A stretch of DNA of 64,000 nt from Paenarthrobacter sp. Z7-10. GTDB taxonomy: Bacteria > Actinomycetota > Actinomycetes > Actinomycetales > Micrococcaceae. The stretch lies in NCBI RefSeq assembly GCF_026932795.1, contig NZ_JADPVH010000003.1, forward strand, positions 1 through 64,000, in the 5' to 3' direction. This document shows, piece after piece, positions 17,499-25,638 of the stretch. Each line of letters opens with the position of its first letter. Within the stretch, counting starts at the first letter, position 1. The notes under the pieces are model-generated. The model did no database searches and was not told the DNA's origin. It saw only the letters and a list, made by a program, of their open reading frames with translations. Position numbers and translations under genes: made by a program.

Positions 17499-19070
17499 GT
17501 GCGCATGGAGATTTTGACGGTGATCATTGGCCTGATGCTGGCCACTGTGCTAGCCGTAGGTCTGGGGGACCGTATCCGATTGCCGTATCCGGTGCTGATG
17601 ATCATCCTTGCTGCGGGTGCCGCCTTCATTCCCGGTTTTCCCGAGGTGCGAATCGATCCCGAACTGATTCTGCCGCTGTTCCTGCCTCCGCTGCTTTTTG
17701 CCACCGCGCTGAAAACTTCGTGGTCGGTTTTCCGGGTACGCTGGCGCAGCATTGTGCTGCTGGCCATTGCGCTGGTGGTGCTGACGACGGCGGCGATCGC
17801 CGGTGCGGCCTGGTTGCTGATCCCGAGCATCGGGATTCCGGCAGCCATCGCCCTTGGTGCGATGGTGGCACCGCCTGATCCGGTTGCGGTGGCGTCCATA
17901 GCCGGCCGGGTCCGAATGCCGCGCGCGCTCAGCAGCGTGCTGCAAAGCGAAGGCCTCTTCAACGATGCCATGGCGATCGTAATTTTCCAGGCTGCGGTGG
18001 CGGCGTCACTCGCCGGCCAGGACCTCAATCTCCTTCTTTTGGGTTTGCTTTTGGCCGGTTCTGTCGGCGCCGTGCTGGTGGGACTGGTGGCGGGCTGGCT
18101 GACCAAGAAACTCATGCACTTCATCACCGCTCCGGTGGGCCGGAGCGCGGTGACTCTGGTCGTCCCGTTTGCCGTCTATATCACCGCCGACTCGGTACAT
18201 GCCTCAGGCGTCGTCGCCGTCGTCGTCACGGCCCTCGAAATCCGCCGCAACGCCCACCCCGAAGCCGCCGAGGAAAGGGTGACAGGGAATGCCTTTTGGG
18301 ATGTCGTGGAACTGCTGGTGACCGGCATTGCTTTCGGTCTGGTGGGGTTGGAGGTGCGCCAGGTGCTCCAGGACGAGAGCACGCGTTTGGGCACCCTGCT
18401 CGGCCCCGCCTTGCTTCTGTGCGCACTGACCTTCGCCGTCCGGGCTGCGTGGCTTGGCTTGCTGGTGCTGCCGAGCAGGCGGCGTGGAGCGCACGCGCCG
18501 CCATCCGATGCGAGGGACGTTGTGGTACTGACCTGGTGTGGGATGCGCGGTCTGGCCACGCTGGCGCTGGCGCTTGCATTGCCGGCGAACCTCTCCAACG
18601 GAACGCCATTCCCGGGACGCGGGGAGATCGTCGTACTGGCGGTTTCGGTCCTGCTGGCCACGCTCGTACTGCCCGGTTTGACGCTGCCATGGCTTATGCG
18701 GATCCTTCGGATTTCCGAAGGGCCGGAGGCGGCGCAGGACTCTGAGCGGGAACTGGCAAGCCGGGCCGAGAAGGCGGCGATGGATGCCATCGAGGACTCC
18801 GACTTACTGGACGATGTGCCGGAAAAACGGATTACCTGGATCAAATCCAGGCTGCTGCACCTGCATACGGAGCTGGTGGACATGCACAGCGAGCCGGTCA
18901 AGGAGGAGCAGGCCGAATTCCGCGACTGGGCCATCGCTGTGCAGACTTTGGCCCTGGATGCTGCCCGGAACGAAATGGTGCAGGCCCGCAGTGAAGCGGG
19001 AACTGACCCGGAAGCGGTGGACCGGGTGCTGCGGCGGCTGGATCTTCGCACCATGCTTGCCCCGGACTGA
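17499..19070 (+). CDS. Na+/H+ antiporter, CPA1 (NhaP/NHE) family
   Basis: A 523-residue membrane protein with 11-13 helices that would exchange cytoplasmic Na+ (or K+) for protons. The ion-site motif is in QSEGLFNDAMAIVIF (Asn-Asp pair), preceded by APPDPVAVASIAGR as in CPA1 proteins. The C-terminal ~100 residues are cytoplasmic and helical (EKAAMDAIEDSDLLDDVPEKRITWIKSRLL), typical of actinobacterial members. GTG 17499 has GGAAG at good distance; ATG 17505 is the alternative. It stands alone and is followed by a strong stem-loop. Confidence 0.92.
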   Translation: MRMEILTVIIGLMLATVLAVGLGDRIRLPYPVLMIILAAGAAFIPGFPEVRIDPELILPLFLPPLLFATALKTSWSVFRVRWRSIVLLAIALVVLTTAAIAGAAWLLIPSIGIPAAIALGAMVAPPDPVAVASIAGRVRMPRALSSVLQSEGLFNDAMAIVIFQAAVAASLAGQDLNLLLLGLLLAGSVGAVLVGLVAGWLTKKLMHFITAPVGRSAVTLVVPFAVYITADSVHASGVVAVVVTALEIRRNAHPEAAEERVTGNAFWDVVELLVTGIAFGLVGLEVRQVLQDESTRLGTLLGPALLLCALTFAVRAAWLGLLVLPSRRRGAHAPPSDARDVVVLTWCGMRGLATLALALALPANLSNGTPFPGRGEIVVLAVSVLLATLVLPGLTLPWLMRILRISEGPEAAQDSERELASRAEKAAMDAIEDSDLLDDVPEKRITWIKSRLLHLHTELVDMHSEPVKEEQAEFRDWAIAVQTLALDAARNEMVQARSEAGTDPEAVDRVLRRLDLRTMLAPD

Positions 19071-19137
19071 TCCGTACCTAGGAACTATCCGTCCTTACCG
19101 CCCGATCCGCACCTCCAGCTCCGGCCAGGCCGCCCTT

Positions 19138-19182
19138 CCCCGCTTATGCGGTGCTGCCCGGCCCACCACCGCGTAAGCGGGG
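19138..19182 (+). terminator. Strong stem-loop downstream of the antiporter gene
   Basis: CCCCGCTTATGCGGTG (19138-19153) pairs with CACCGCGTAAGCGGGG (19167-19182) with one mismatch around a 13-base loop. No T-run follows, which is common for actinobacterial terminators. It lies 67 bases after the antiporter stop. Confidence 0.6.
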
Positions 19183-19280
19183 TAGGGCCGCCGGTACGGG
19201 TAGGTCCGCCGGTGCGGGCCGAACCGTTCCGATCCGGTCCTCGGCGCCCCAGCTGGCACCCAGAAACTTCAAAGAATCCA

Positions 19281-19309
19281 TTGAACGTGACGCAGATTAC
19301 TGTTAGCGT
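19281..19309 (+). promoter_or_regulatory. Promoter candidate for the Ssu-type importer operon
   Basis: TTGAAC (-35) and TAGCGT (-10) are separated by exactly 17 bases, a good fit to a housekeeping sigma factor promoter. Transcription would begin near 19316, giving a leader of about 143 bases. Confidence 0.5.
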
Positions 19310-19326
19310 CGAGTTCATAAAGTGAT

Positions 19327-19385
19327 GATGAACCCACGATGTGGGCATCAGGGACAGGTCCTCTCCCCAAGGGGAGTGCACGACC
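19327..19385 (+). promoter_or_regulatory. Structured 5' leader of the importer operon
   Basis: Two hairpins follow each other. The first is GATG-aa-CCCAC-gat-GTGGG-CATC (19327-19349). The second has outer stem GGTC/GACC (19357-19360 with 19382-19385) and inner stem CTCCCC-aa-GGGGAG (19363-19376). The arrangement could be a riboswitch or attenuator, but I could not match it to a known class (guanidine-I, TPP and ZTP consensus bases are absent). Confidence 0.35.
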
Positions 19386-19458
19386 GCATCAAGTGGCCGC
19401 GATCCGGCCCCCGCAGTCCACGGTAGGTCTTCAGTCAAATGTGCTTGGGAGAGTACCA

Positions 19459-20316
19459 ATGAAAGAGTCTGTGGCTTCAGGGCCGTCTGAGTACGCGGTG
19501 GATGAGTACGCGGTGGAACTGAGCGGATGCACCAAAGAGTTTGCCATGCCGGGTGGCGGAAGCTATTTCGCCGTGCGGGACATCAATCTCAGGGTCGAGC
19601 CGGGGCGCTTCGTGTCGATCGTGGGGCCCACCGGCTCCGGTAAATCCACGATTCTCAGTATGGCTGCAGGATTGCTGGAACCCACCGCGGGGAACGTTCG
19701 CAGCTACGGAACACCTGTCCAGGGTGTGAACAGGCGCGCGTCGTACATGTTCCAGCAGGATGCCCTGCTGCCGTGGAAGTCAGTGATCGACAACGTGAGC
19801 CTGGGCCTGACGATGGCCGGAGTATCCAAAACCGAGGCCTACTCCGAGGCCCGCCGGTGGCTCGAAAAGGTGGGATTGAAGAACTTTGCCGACCGGTATC
19901 CGCATCAGCTCAGTGGTGGCATGCGCAAGCGCACGGCCGTTGCCCAGGCCTGGATTGTCGATCCGGACATTCTGCTGATGGACGAGCCCTTCTCCGCACT
20001 CGACGTGCAGACCCGCCAGATCATGGAAAACGAGCTGCTGCAGCTGTGGCAGGAATCGGGTAAGGCGGTGGTTTTCATTACCCACGACCTGGATGAGGCC
20101 ATTGCCCTCTCCGATGAGGTGGTGATCCTGGGCGCCGGCCCCGGCAGCACGGTGGTGGGGAGCTACGAAATTTCGATTCCGCGGCCGCGGGACCTGCTGG
20201 ACATCCGCGACGATCCGCAATTCATCGAGCTGCACCGCGAGATCTGGGGCCGGCTGAAGATCGAGGTTTCCAAGACGTACGAGGCGGCACTGGCAGAAGA
20301 CGGAGAAGTCGCATGA
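19459..20316 (+). CDS. ABC transporter ATPase, SsuB/TauB family
   Basis: A 285-residue ATPase that powers uptake of a small organic anion. Walker A GPTGSGKST, Q-loop FQQDALLPWKS, signature LSGGMRKRT, Walker B ILLMDEPFSALD and switch His in FITHDLDEAI are all present. LPWKSV and the downstream order (ATPase, permease, NMT1-type receptor) place it in the nitrate/sulfonate/taurine family. Start is the ATG at 19459; in-frame codons further upstream fall in the structured leader. The stop overlaps the permease start by four bases (ATGA). Confidence 0.92.
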   Translation: MKESVASGPSEYAVDEYAVELSGCTKEFAMPGGGSYFAVRDINLRVEPGRFVSIVGPTGSGKSTILSMAAGLLEPTAGNVRSYGTPVQGVNRRASYMFQQDALLPWKSVIDNVSLGLTMAGVSKTEAYSEARRWLEKVGLKNFADRYPHQLSGGMRKRTAVAQAWIVDPDILLMDEPFSALDVQTRQIMENELLQLWQESGKAVVFITHDLDEAIALSDEVVILGAGPGSTVVGSYEISIPRPRDLLDIRDDPQFIELHREIWGRLKIEVSKTYEAALAEDGEVA

Positions 20317-21191
20317 CTATGACTGGATCGAAGGAAAGTCCCAAATCGGTGCACACCTCTCCGGACGGCGCCAGGGGCCAGCTGACACGTGGCCGCTCCG
20401 GCAAGAGCGCCGGGCGAAAGCCGGGGATGTCGGCGCTGACTATGCGGACAGCACAGCTGGTGCTCGCGCTGGTAGTATTGGGTGGCTGGGAGCTGTTGGG
20501 CCGTGCCGGCATAATTGACGAGTTCTTTTTCCCGCTTCCCTCCGACATCCTCGCCACCGTCTGGGTCTGGATCTCCACTGGTTACGTGTTTCCGCACCTG
20601 CTGATCACGATGGAGGAATCGATACTGGCATTCATCGTCGGTGCCGGCGTGGGTCTGTTCCTGGGATTCCTGCTGGCGCGGGTCCGTTTTCTGGAGCGGC
20701 TGCTCGATCCCTTCCTGCAGATGTTCAACGCACTGCCCCGGGTGGTCCTGGCTCCGATCTTCCTGCTCTGGTTTGGCTTGGGCATCTGGTCCAAGGTGGC
20801 CTTCGGATTCACCTTGGTCTTCTTCATCGTCTTCTTCAACACCCTCGAAGGCGTCAAGGGTGTGGATCGCGTACTCGTGGATAACGCCCGGATGCTTGGA
20901 GCCACCGAGAAGCAGCTGCTGCGCCATGTATTCATCCCCAGCGCCTTGACCTGGATTTTCTCCAGTCTGCACATCAGCGTGGGCTTCGCGATCACCGGCG
21001 CCGTGGTGGGGGAGTATCTTGGCGCTTCGGCCGGCGTCGGTTATGCCATTGCCCAGGCGCAGGGCGTTTTCGATACCCGTGGCGTGTTCGCCGGGATGTT
21101 CATCCTGATGTTTGCAGTGCTGGTCATCGATCTGTTGGTCAACCGCCTTGAGAAACACCTGCTCAAGTGGCGTCCAAGCCGTTCGGCCTGA
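20313..21191 (+). CDS. ABC transporter permease, SsuC/TauC family
   Basis: A 292-residue membrane protein with about six helices after a 45-residue basic N-terminal extension. The BPD_transp_1 coupling loop is seen at VDRVLVDNARMLGATEKQLLRHVFIPSALTWI. FNALPRVVLAPIFLLWFGLG is the conserved segment of this subfamily. It starts by ATGA overlap with the ATPase gene, so the two subunits are made together. Confidence 0.92.
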   Translation: MTMTGSKESPKSVHTSPDGARGQLTRGRSGKSAGRKPGMSALTMRTAQLVLALVVLGGWELLGRAGIIDEFFFPLPSDILATVWVWISTGYVFPHLLITMEESILAFIVGAGVGLFLGFLLARVRFLERLLDPFLQMFNALPRVVLAPIFLLWFGLGIWSKVAFGFTLVFFIVFFNTLEGVKGVDRVLVDNARMLGATEKQLLRHVFIPSALTWIFSSLHISVGFAITGAVVGEYLGASAGVGYAIAQAQGVFDTRGVFAGMFILMFAVLVIDLLVNRLEKHLLKWRPSRSA

Positions 21192-21261
21192 CCCAACGCC
21201 TGATCCACTTTTACTCAATATTCACCTGCTGGACCACTCACCTGCCTTGAAAGGGACCATC

Positions 21262-22347
21262 ATGAAAAAATGCGACAACCGACGGGGACGCCTTGTCCGT
21301 TCGATCAAGCCGCTCGCGCTCATCGCGGGTCTGGCCCTGGCGCTGTCGGCCTGCGGCTCGCCGTCGGCCGCTCCGCCCGGGCAGGCTGGAGGTGGCAGCG
21401 CGGCCGCCGAAGGAAGCGGCGACAAGGTGGTCGTTGGCGTCGGTGGCCAGACGCTGCTGACCTATCTGCCCACCACGCTGGCCCAGCAGCTCGGTTATTA
21501 CAAGGATGAGGGCGTGAACGTGGAACTGCAGGATCTGCAGGGCGGATCCAAGGCGCTGACGGCGATGATCGGGGGCAGCACGCAGGTCACCAGTGGTTAC
21601 TACGAGCACACCATCCAGATGCAGGCGAAGAACCAGTCCATCAAAGCATTTGTGAATATGAACCTCTCCTCCGGCCTGGCCCTGGTGGTTGCGCCGAAGA
21701 ATGAAGGAACCATCAAATCCATTGCGGATCTGAAGGGAAAGAACGTCGGTGTGACATCGCCGGGTTCCTCGACAGATATGTTCGTGAAATACGTGCTCGC
21801 GAAAAACGGCATGAAGACTACCGACGCGTCGGTTTCAGCCATTGGGGCGGGTTCCTCCGCCGTGGCCGCCGTCGAGCGCGGACAGGTGGATGCCGCCGTC
21901 ATGCTGGAACCGGATCTGACCGTCCTGGCGACGCGGATCGGCAAGAAGCCGGTGGTGCTGCAGGATGTCCGTACCCTTGAAGGCCTGAAGGCAGTTTTCG
22001 GCACGGACGCATGGCCGTCGTCGAGCCTGTATGTCAAGACCGACTGGCTGGCGAAGAACGGTGACACGGCGGCCAAGATGGCCAAGGCCATCACCCGCAC
22101 GCTGAAGTACATCGATGAGCACTCGGGCGCCGAAATTGCCGCCAAGATGCCCAAGGCGTTCGCGGGCGGAAACATGGAACAGTATGCCTCGGTCATTGAG
22201 GATCTCAAGAAGACGCTGAGCAAGGATGGCGTCTTCAGCGAAGCCGGCACGCAGGCCGTGCTGAAGACCCAGCGTGTGGCCAATCCTGAGGTGGGGGACA
22301 AGGACATCAAGCTGGCAGACACCTACACCAATGAGTTCACGCAGTAG
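21262..22347 (+). CDS. ABC transporter substrate-binding lipoprotein, NMT1/TauA-like
   Basis: A 361-residue surface receptor. It has a Lys/Arg-rich N-terminus, hydrophobic core and lipobox LALSAC. The mature part matches the NMT1/SsuA fold: VGVGGQTLLTYLPTTLAQQLGYYKDEGVNVELQDLQGGSKALTAMIGGSTQVTSGYYEH and the central VGVTSPGSSTDMFVKYVLAKNGM segment. The ligand cannot be read from sequence; the linked CoA-transferase and lyase suggest a carboxylic acid rather than a sulfonate. ATG 21262 follows AAGGGA by 7 bases. Confidence 0.9.
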   Translation: MKKCDNRRGRLVRSIKPLALIAGLALALSACGSPSAAPPGQAGGGSAAAEGSGDKVVVGVGGQTLLTYLPTTLAQQLGYYKDEGVNVELQDLQGGSKALTAMIGGSTQVTSGYYEHTIQMQAKNQSIKAFVNMNLSSGLALVVAPKNEGTIKSIADLKGKNVGVTSPGSSTDMFVKYVLAKNGMKTTDASVSAIGAGSSAVAAVERGQVDAAVMLEPDLTVLATRIGKKPVVLQDVRTLEGLKAVFGTDAWPSSSLYVKTDWLAKNGDTAAKMAKAITRTLKYIDEHSGAEIAAKMPKAFAGGNMEQYASVIEDLKKTLSKDGVFSEAGTQAVLKTQRVANPEVGDKDIKLADTYTNEFTQ

Positions 22348-22419
22348 CTTCTTCCCAGGGAACTGCCTGCGGGACGTTTTTTGCCTGACCAACCGATGCG
22401 GAATATAGGAGAACAGCTC

Positions 22420-23295
22420 ATGACCGTGTTGGATGAGCCGCTGCCTGAGCTGGAGGCAATGCCAACGGCCGAAATGACACCCGGATGGTCGGCGGATAAG
22501 TCCGGGGAAAAGGGCGATGCGGGGCGCAAATTGTCCGCAGGCATTAAGCCGTTGCTGGTGCTGGGGAAAATCCGCGGCATCCTGGATGCCTTCAGCCTGA
22601 CCCGGCCGGCGCTCACACTATCCGAAATCCGGACGGCCACCGGATATCCAACCTCCACCGTGCAGCGGCTGGTGGCGAATCTGGTGGCCGAGGAGTTCCT
22701 GGATCGGGAGGGCGACAAGTTCCGCATTGGCGTCAATTTTGCATATTGGGCCGCACCCGCCACCCGTGGGCTCGATGAGCTGGACGTGATTCGCCCGGTA
22801 TTGAACGCGCTGCGCGATACGACCGGGGAAACGACGTCGATTTTCCGGTTGGAAGGCAACCGCCGGGTCTGCGTCGCGATGGCTGAAACCCGGCATTCGC
22901 TGCGCCGGGAGATGCATGTCGGAAAGATCATGGCTGCGCATGCGGGCTCGGCCGGGAAGGTGTTGCTGGCGTGGAACCCGGCAGTGGCGAACGCAGCCAT
23001 GGCCGCCACGCTGGAGCGTCTGACCGAGCACACCATCACGGACCCGGCGCGGCTGCGGGCCGAGCTGGACCAAACCCGGCGGGAAGGATACTCGGTGACT
23101 TCCGATGAGCGGGACGAAGGAGCCACGGGAATCGCCGCGCCGATTTTCAATTCCATGGGTGATCTGATGGGGGCCCTGAGCGTGAGTGGTCCCTCGTTCC
23201 GGGTAACCGACGCAAAGTGGCACGAATGGATTGATCCGTTGGCGGCGGCTGCGGAGCAGGCAACGCGGCTCATTGGTGGCCGCCTGCCGAATTGA
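22420..23295 (+). CDS. IclR-family transcriptional regulator
   Basis: A 291-residue regulator. The winged HTH is at about residues 47-105 (VLGKIRGILDAFSLTRPALTLSEIRTATGYPTSTVQRLVANLVAEEFLDRE). The effector domain follows with GKIMAAHAGSAGKVLLAW and the conserved GYSVTSDERDEGATGIAAPIF. IclR proteins often govern catabolism of aromatic or hydroxy acids. It lies between the importer genes and the CoA-transferase gene, so it probably controls this cluster. Start ATG 22420 has AGGAGA about 8 bases upstream; an upstream TTG (22381) is less likely. Confidence 0.88.
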   Translation: MTVLDEPLPELEAMPTAEMTPGWSADKSGEKGDAGRKLSAGIKPLLVLGKIRGILDAFSLTRPALTLSEIRTATGYPTSTVQRLVANLVAEEFLDREGDKFRIGVNFAYWAAPATRGLDELDVIRPVLNALRDTTGETTSIFRLEGNRRVCVAMAETRHSLRREMHVGKIMAAHAGSAGKVLLAWNPAVANAAMAATLERLTEHTITDPARLRAELDQTRREGYSVTSDERDEGATGIAAPIFNSMGDLMGALSVSGPSFRVTDAKWHEWIDPLAAAAEQATRLIGGRLPN

Positions 23296-23388
23296 GCTTT
23301 ACCCCCGGACGTTGCCGCCGCTGGACATGGCACCGTCCGACCCTCCGGAGGAGCCGGAATTAGACGTCAGATTCTGTAAAGGAGCAAG

Positions 23389-24642
23389 ATGCGCGCTGAA
23401 AATGATATTGCGCCGTTGGCTGGTATCCGCGTGCTGGAACTGGGCAACTACATTGCCGCCCCGACGGCCGGCAGGATGCTTGCGGACTTCGGGGCCGAGG
23501 TCATCAAGGTGGAGCGGCCGGGAACTGGTGACGAGCTGCGGAACTGGCGGCTTTACTCCGGCACCACCTCAATGCTCTTCCGCACCATCAACCGCAACAA
23601 GAAGTCGATCGTGCTGGATTTGAAGACGGATGCCGGGCGCCGGCACGTGCTGGAACTGGTGAAACACTGCGACGTGCTGTTGGAAAACTTCCGACCGGGA
23701 ACCCTGGAAAAGTGGGGGATTGGACCGGAGGTGCTCAGTGTGGCTAATCCGGACCTGATCATCACCCGTGTTTCGGCGTTTGGACAGACCGGTCCGCTGT
23801 CGCAGCGTCCGGGCTTCGCAGCCGTAGCCGAGGCATTGGGTGGCTTCCGGGAACTGGTGGGCGATCCGGACCGGCCACCGGTCCGGGTTGGAGTGTCCAT
23901 TGGAGATTCCATCGCCGGTCTCTATGCGGCTTTTGGTTCGGTGATGGCACTGTTCCAGCGCGAAGTGCGCCGAGGGAACACCGAAGACGCCCTGGCGCTG
24001 CACGAGCGGGTCATTGACGTTGCGCTGAACGAATCGATGCTTTCGATGATGGAGTCGCTGATCCCCGACTTTGAGGCTTACGGCCGGACGCGGGAACGTA
24101 CCGGAGGCCGGATGGAGGGCATCGCGCCGTCCAATGCCTACGTCTGCCGCGGTGGCGCCAGCATAGTCATTGCCGGCAACGGGGATTCGATCTTCCAGCG
24201 CTACATGGAAGTAATCGGCAGGCCGGACCTGGCCGCGGATCCCAGCCTGCGGTCCAACCGTGCCAGATGGGAACGACGGGACGAACTGGATGCAGCGATC
24301 GGTGAATGGACCGGCCGGCATACGGCGGCCGAGGCGTTGACAATCCTGGAGAGCGCCGGAGTTCCGGGTGGACCAATCTATACAGCGGAAGATATTTGTG
24401 CCGATCCACAGTATGCTGCCCGCAACATGATTCAGCGATTTCCCGTCTCCAGCGGAACGGAAATCTTTGAAAATGTCGGGTTCCCGGGCATTGTGCCGGT
24501 CATCGGCGGTAAGTCATTGCCGATCCGGAGCCTCGGCCCGGATTTAGGGCAACATACCCGGGAGGTATTTTCCGAACTGCTTGGCATGGACGAGGCGGAG
24601 ATTGACGCCTTGGTGGCGGAAACGGAAGAGGTGCTGCTGTGA
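23389..24642 (+). CDS. Class III CoA-transferase (CaiB/BaiF family)
   Basis: A 417-residue enzyme that moves CoA between carboxylic acids. The N-terminus GIRVLELGNYIAAPTAGRMLADFGAEVIKVERPGTGDELR is characteristic. The catalytic aspartate is Asp173 in SIGDSIAGLYAAFG, with YxAAxG-like continuation. Family members include succinyl-CoA:hydroxymethylglutarate, formyl-CoA:oxalate and carnitine transferases; the next gene (HMG-CoA lyase) favours a hydroxy-dicarboxylate acceptor (inference). ATG 23389 has AAAGGAG at 6 bases. The stop overlaps the lyase GTG start by four bases. Confidence 0.9.
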   Translation: MRAENDIAPLAGIRVLELGNYIAAPTAGRMLADFGAEVIKVERPGTGDELRNWRLYSGTTSMLFRTINRNKKSIVLDLKTDAGRRHVLELVKHCDVLLENFRPGTLEKWGIGPEVLSVANPDLIITRVSAFGQTGPLSQRPGFAAVAEALGGFRELVGDPDRPPVRVGVSIGDSIAGLYAAFGSVMALFQREVRRGNTEDALALHERVIDVALNESMLSMMESLIPDFEAYGRTRERTGGRMEGIAPSNAYVCRGGASIVIAGNGDSIFQRYMEVIGRPDLAADPSLRSNRARWERRDELDAAIGEWTGRHTAAEALTILESAGVPGGPIYTAEDICADPQYAARNMIQRFPVSSGTEIFENVGFPGIVPVIGGKSLPIRSLGPDLGQHTREVFSELLGMDEAEIDALVAETEEVLL

Positions 24643-25589
24643 CATTCAGCTATGAACCCATTGCCGCCCTGCGTGACGTCACACTGCGTGACGGGCTGCA
24701 ACTCACCGGGAAGATGCTCTCCACAGGGCGCAAGCTCGAGATCATCCGCCGGCTTCTGGACGTGGGCGTACCCGCTCTGGAAATCGGGTCCATGGCCAGA
24801 CCGGACCTGGTCCCGCCGATGGCTAACACCTTGGAGGTCATCGCCGAACTGACCGAGGCAGAACTGCAGCAGTGCTGGATCTGGGTTGCCACGCCGCGCC
24901 ACGTCGAAAAGGCGGCGGCTGCGGGGGCAAAGAATTTCCAATACTGTTTTTCGGCCTCGGATTCACACAACTTGGCCAATATCGGCCGGACCACCGAGCA
25001 GAGCCTGGCGGCGATGCCGGATTCCGTGGAGTTGAGCCGGCAGGCCGGAGGCAATATCCAGCTCTGCATCGCCACCTCATTCACCTGCCCTTTCGAGGGG
25101 GCGATTCCACCCGACAAGGTCATCCGGATCGCAAACGATGCCCGGGCGGCGGGTGCATCCGACGTCGTTATTTGCGACACGCTGGGACAGGCAGCACCAA
25201 CACAGGTCAGCGAGCTGATCACCCGGGTTAAGGCCGAGACCCCGCAACGGGAGATAGTCTTCCACGGCCATGACACGTGGGGACAGGGGGTCGCTAACTC
25301 ACTCGCGGCGATCTCCGCCGGAGCCACCATGGTGGACGGTGCGTTGGGCGGCCTGGGCGGCTGCCCCTTCGCGCCCGGCGCGAGCGGTAACAGCTCCAGT
25401 GAGGATTTGCTCTTCGCCACCCGCCCAACCTGGCTTAGCCCTGCGATCTTCGGCGATCTGGTGACGTTGTCCGAGCAGTTGCTGGCCGAACTCGATGAGC
25501 CGAACAGGTCCCGCGCACTGCAGGGTGCCCGATCAAACGCCGAGGCCTTCGAATGGTCCATGAAGTACAAGGCCCCGGTGCCGGACTGA
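24639..25589 (+). CDS. Hydroxymethylglutaryl-CoA lyase (HMG-CoA lyase family)
   Basis: A 316-residue TIM-barrel lyase that splits HMG-CoA to acetoacetate and acetyl-CoA. All key residues are present with spacing identical to the human enzyme: Arg17-Asp18 (LRDGLQ), His209 and His211 (FHGHDTWGQG), Cys242 (GLGGCPFAPGASGN) and Asn251. CPFEG at 150-154 is a second hallmark. GTG start overlaps the CoA-transferase stop, with GAAGAGG upstream. No leucine-degradation (liu) genes are nearby, so the substrate probably arrives as a free acid and is activated by the CoA-transferase (inference). A related 3-hydroxyacyl-CoA cannot be excluded. Confidence 0.9.
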   Translation: MTFSYEPIAALRDVTLRDGLQLTGKMLSTGRKLEIIRRLLDVGVPALEIGSMARPDLVPPMANTLEVIAELTEAELQQCWIWVATPRHVEKAAAAGAKNFQYCFSASDSHNLANIGRTTEQSLAAMPDSVELSRQAGGNIQLCIATSFTCPFEGAIPPDKVIRIANDARAAGASDVVICDTLGQAAPTQVSELITRVKAETPQREIVFHGHDTWGQGVANSLAAISAGATMVDGALGGLGGCPFAPGASGNSSSEDLLFATRPTWLSPAIFGDLVTLSEQLLAELDEPNRSRALQGARSNAEAFEWSMKYKAPVPD

Positions 25590-25638
25590 GCGGACGGCCT
25601 CATTAGGACGCCCGGCCCCGGCCGGGAAGACTGATGCA

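Larger units (their letters stand above)
19071..19458. other. Intergenic region: stem-loop, promoter and structured leader
   Basis: This 388-base gap holds the stem-loop at 19138-19182, a promoter-like pair at 19281-19309 and a leader with hairpins (19327-19385) before the ABC importer genes. No coding sequence is supported. Confidence 0.7.

Noticed and set aside
19316-19458. Guanidine-I, TPP or ZTP riboswitch in the importer leader
   Set aside because: The conserved bases of those classes could not be found; only unspecific hairpins are supported.
22348-22381. Terminator after the NMT1-type receptor gene (T-run at about 22376-22381)
   Set aside because: Only a very short TTCCC-A-GGGAA hairpin lies upstream and the spacing to the T-run is poor.
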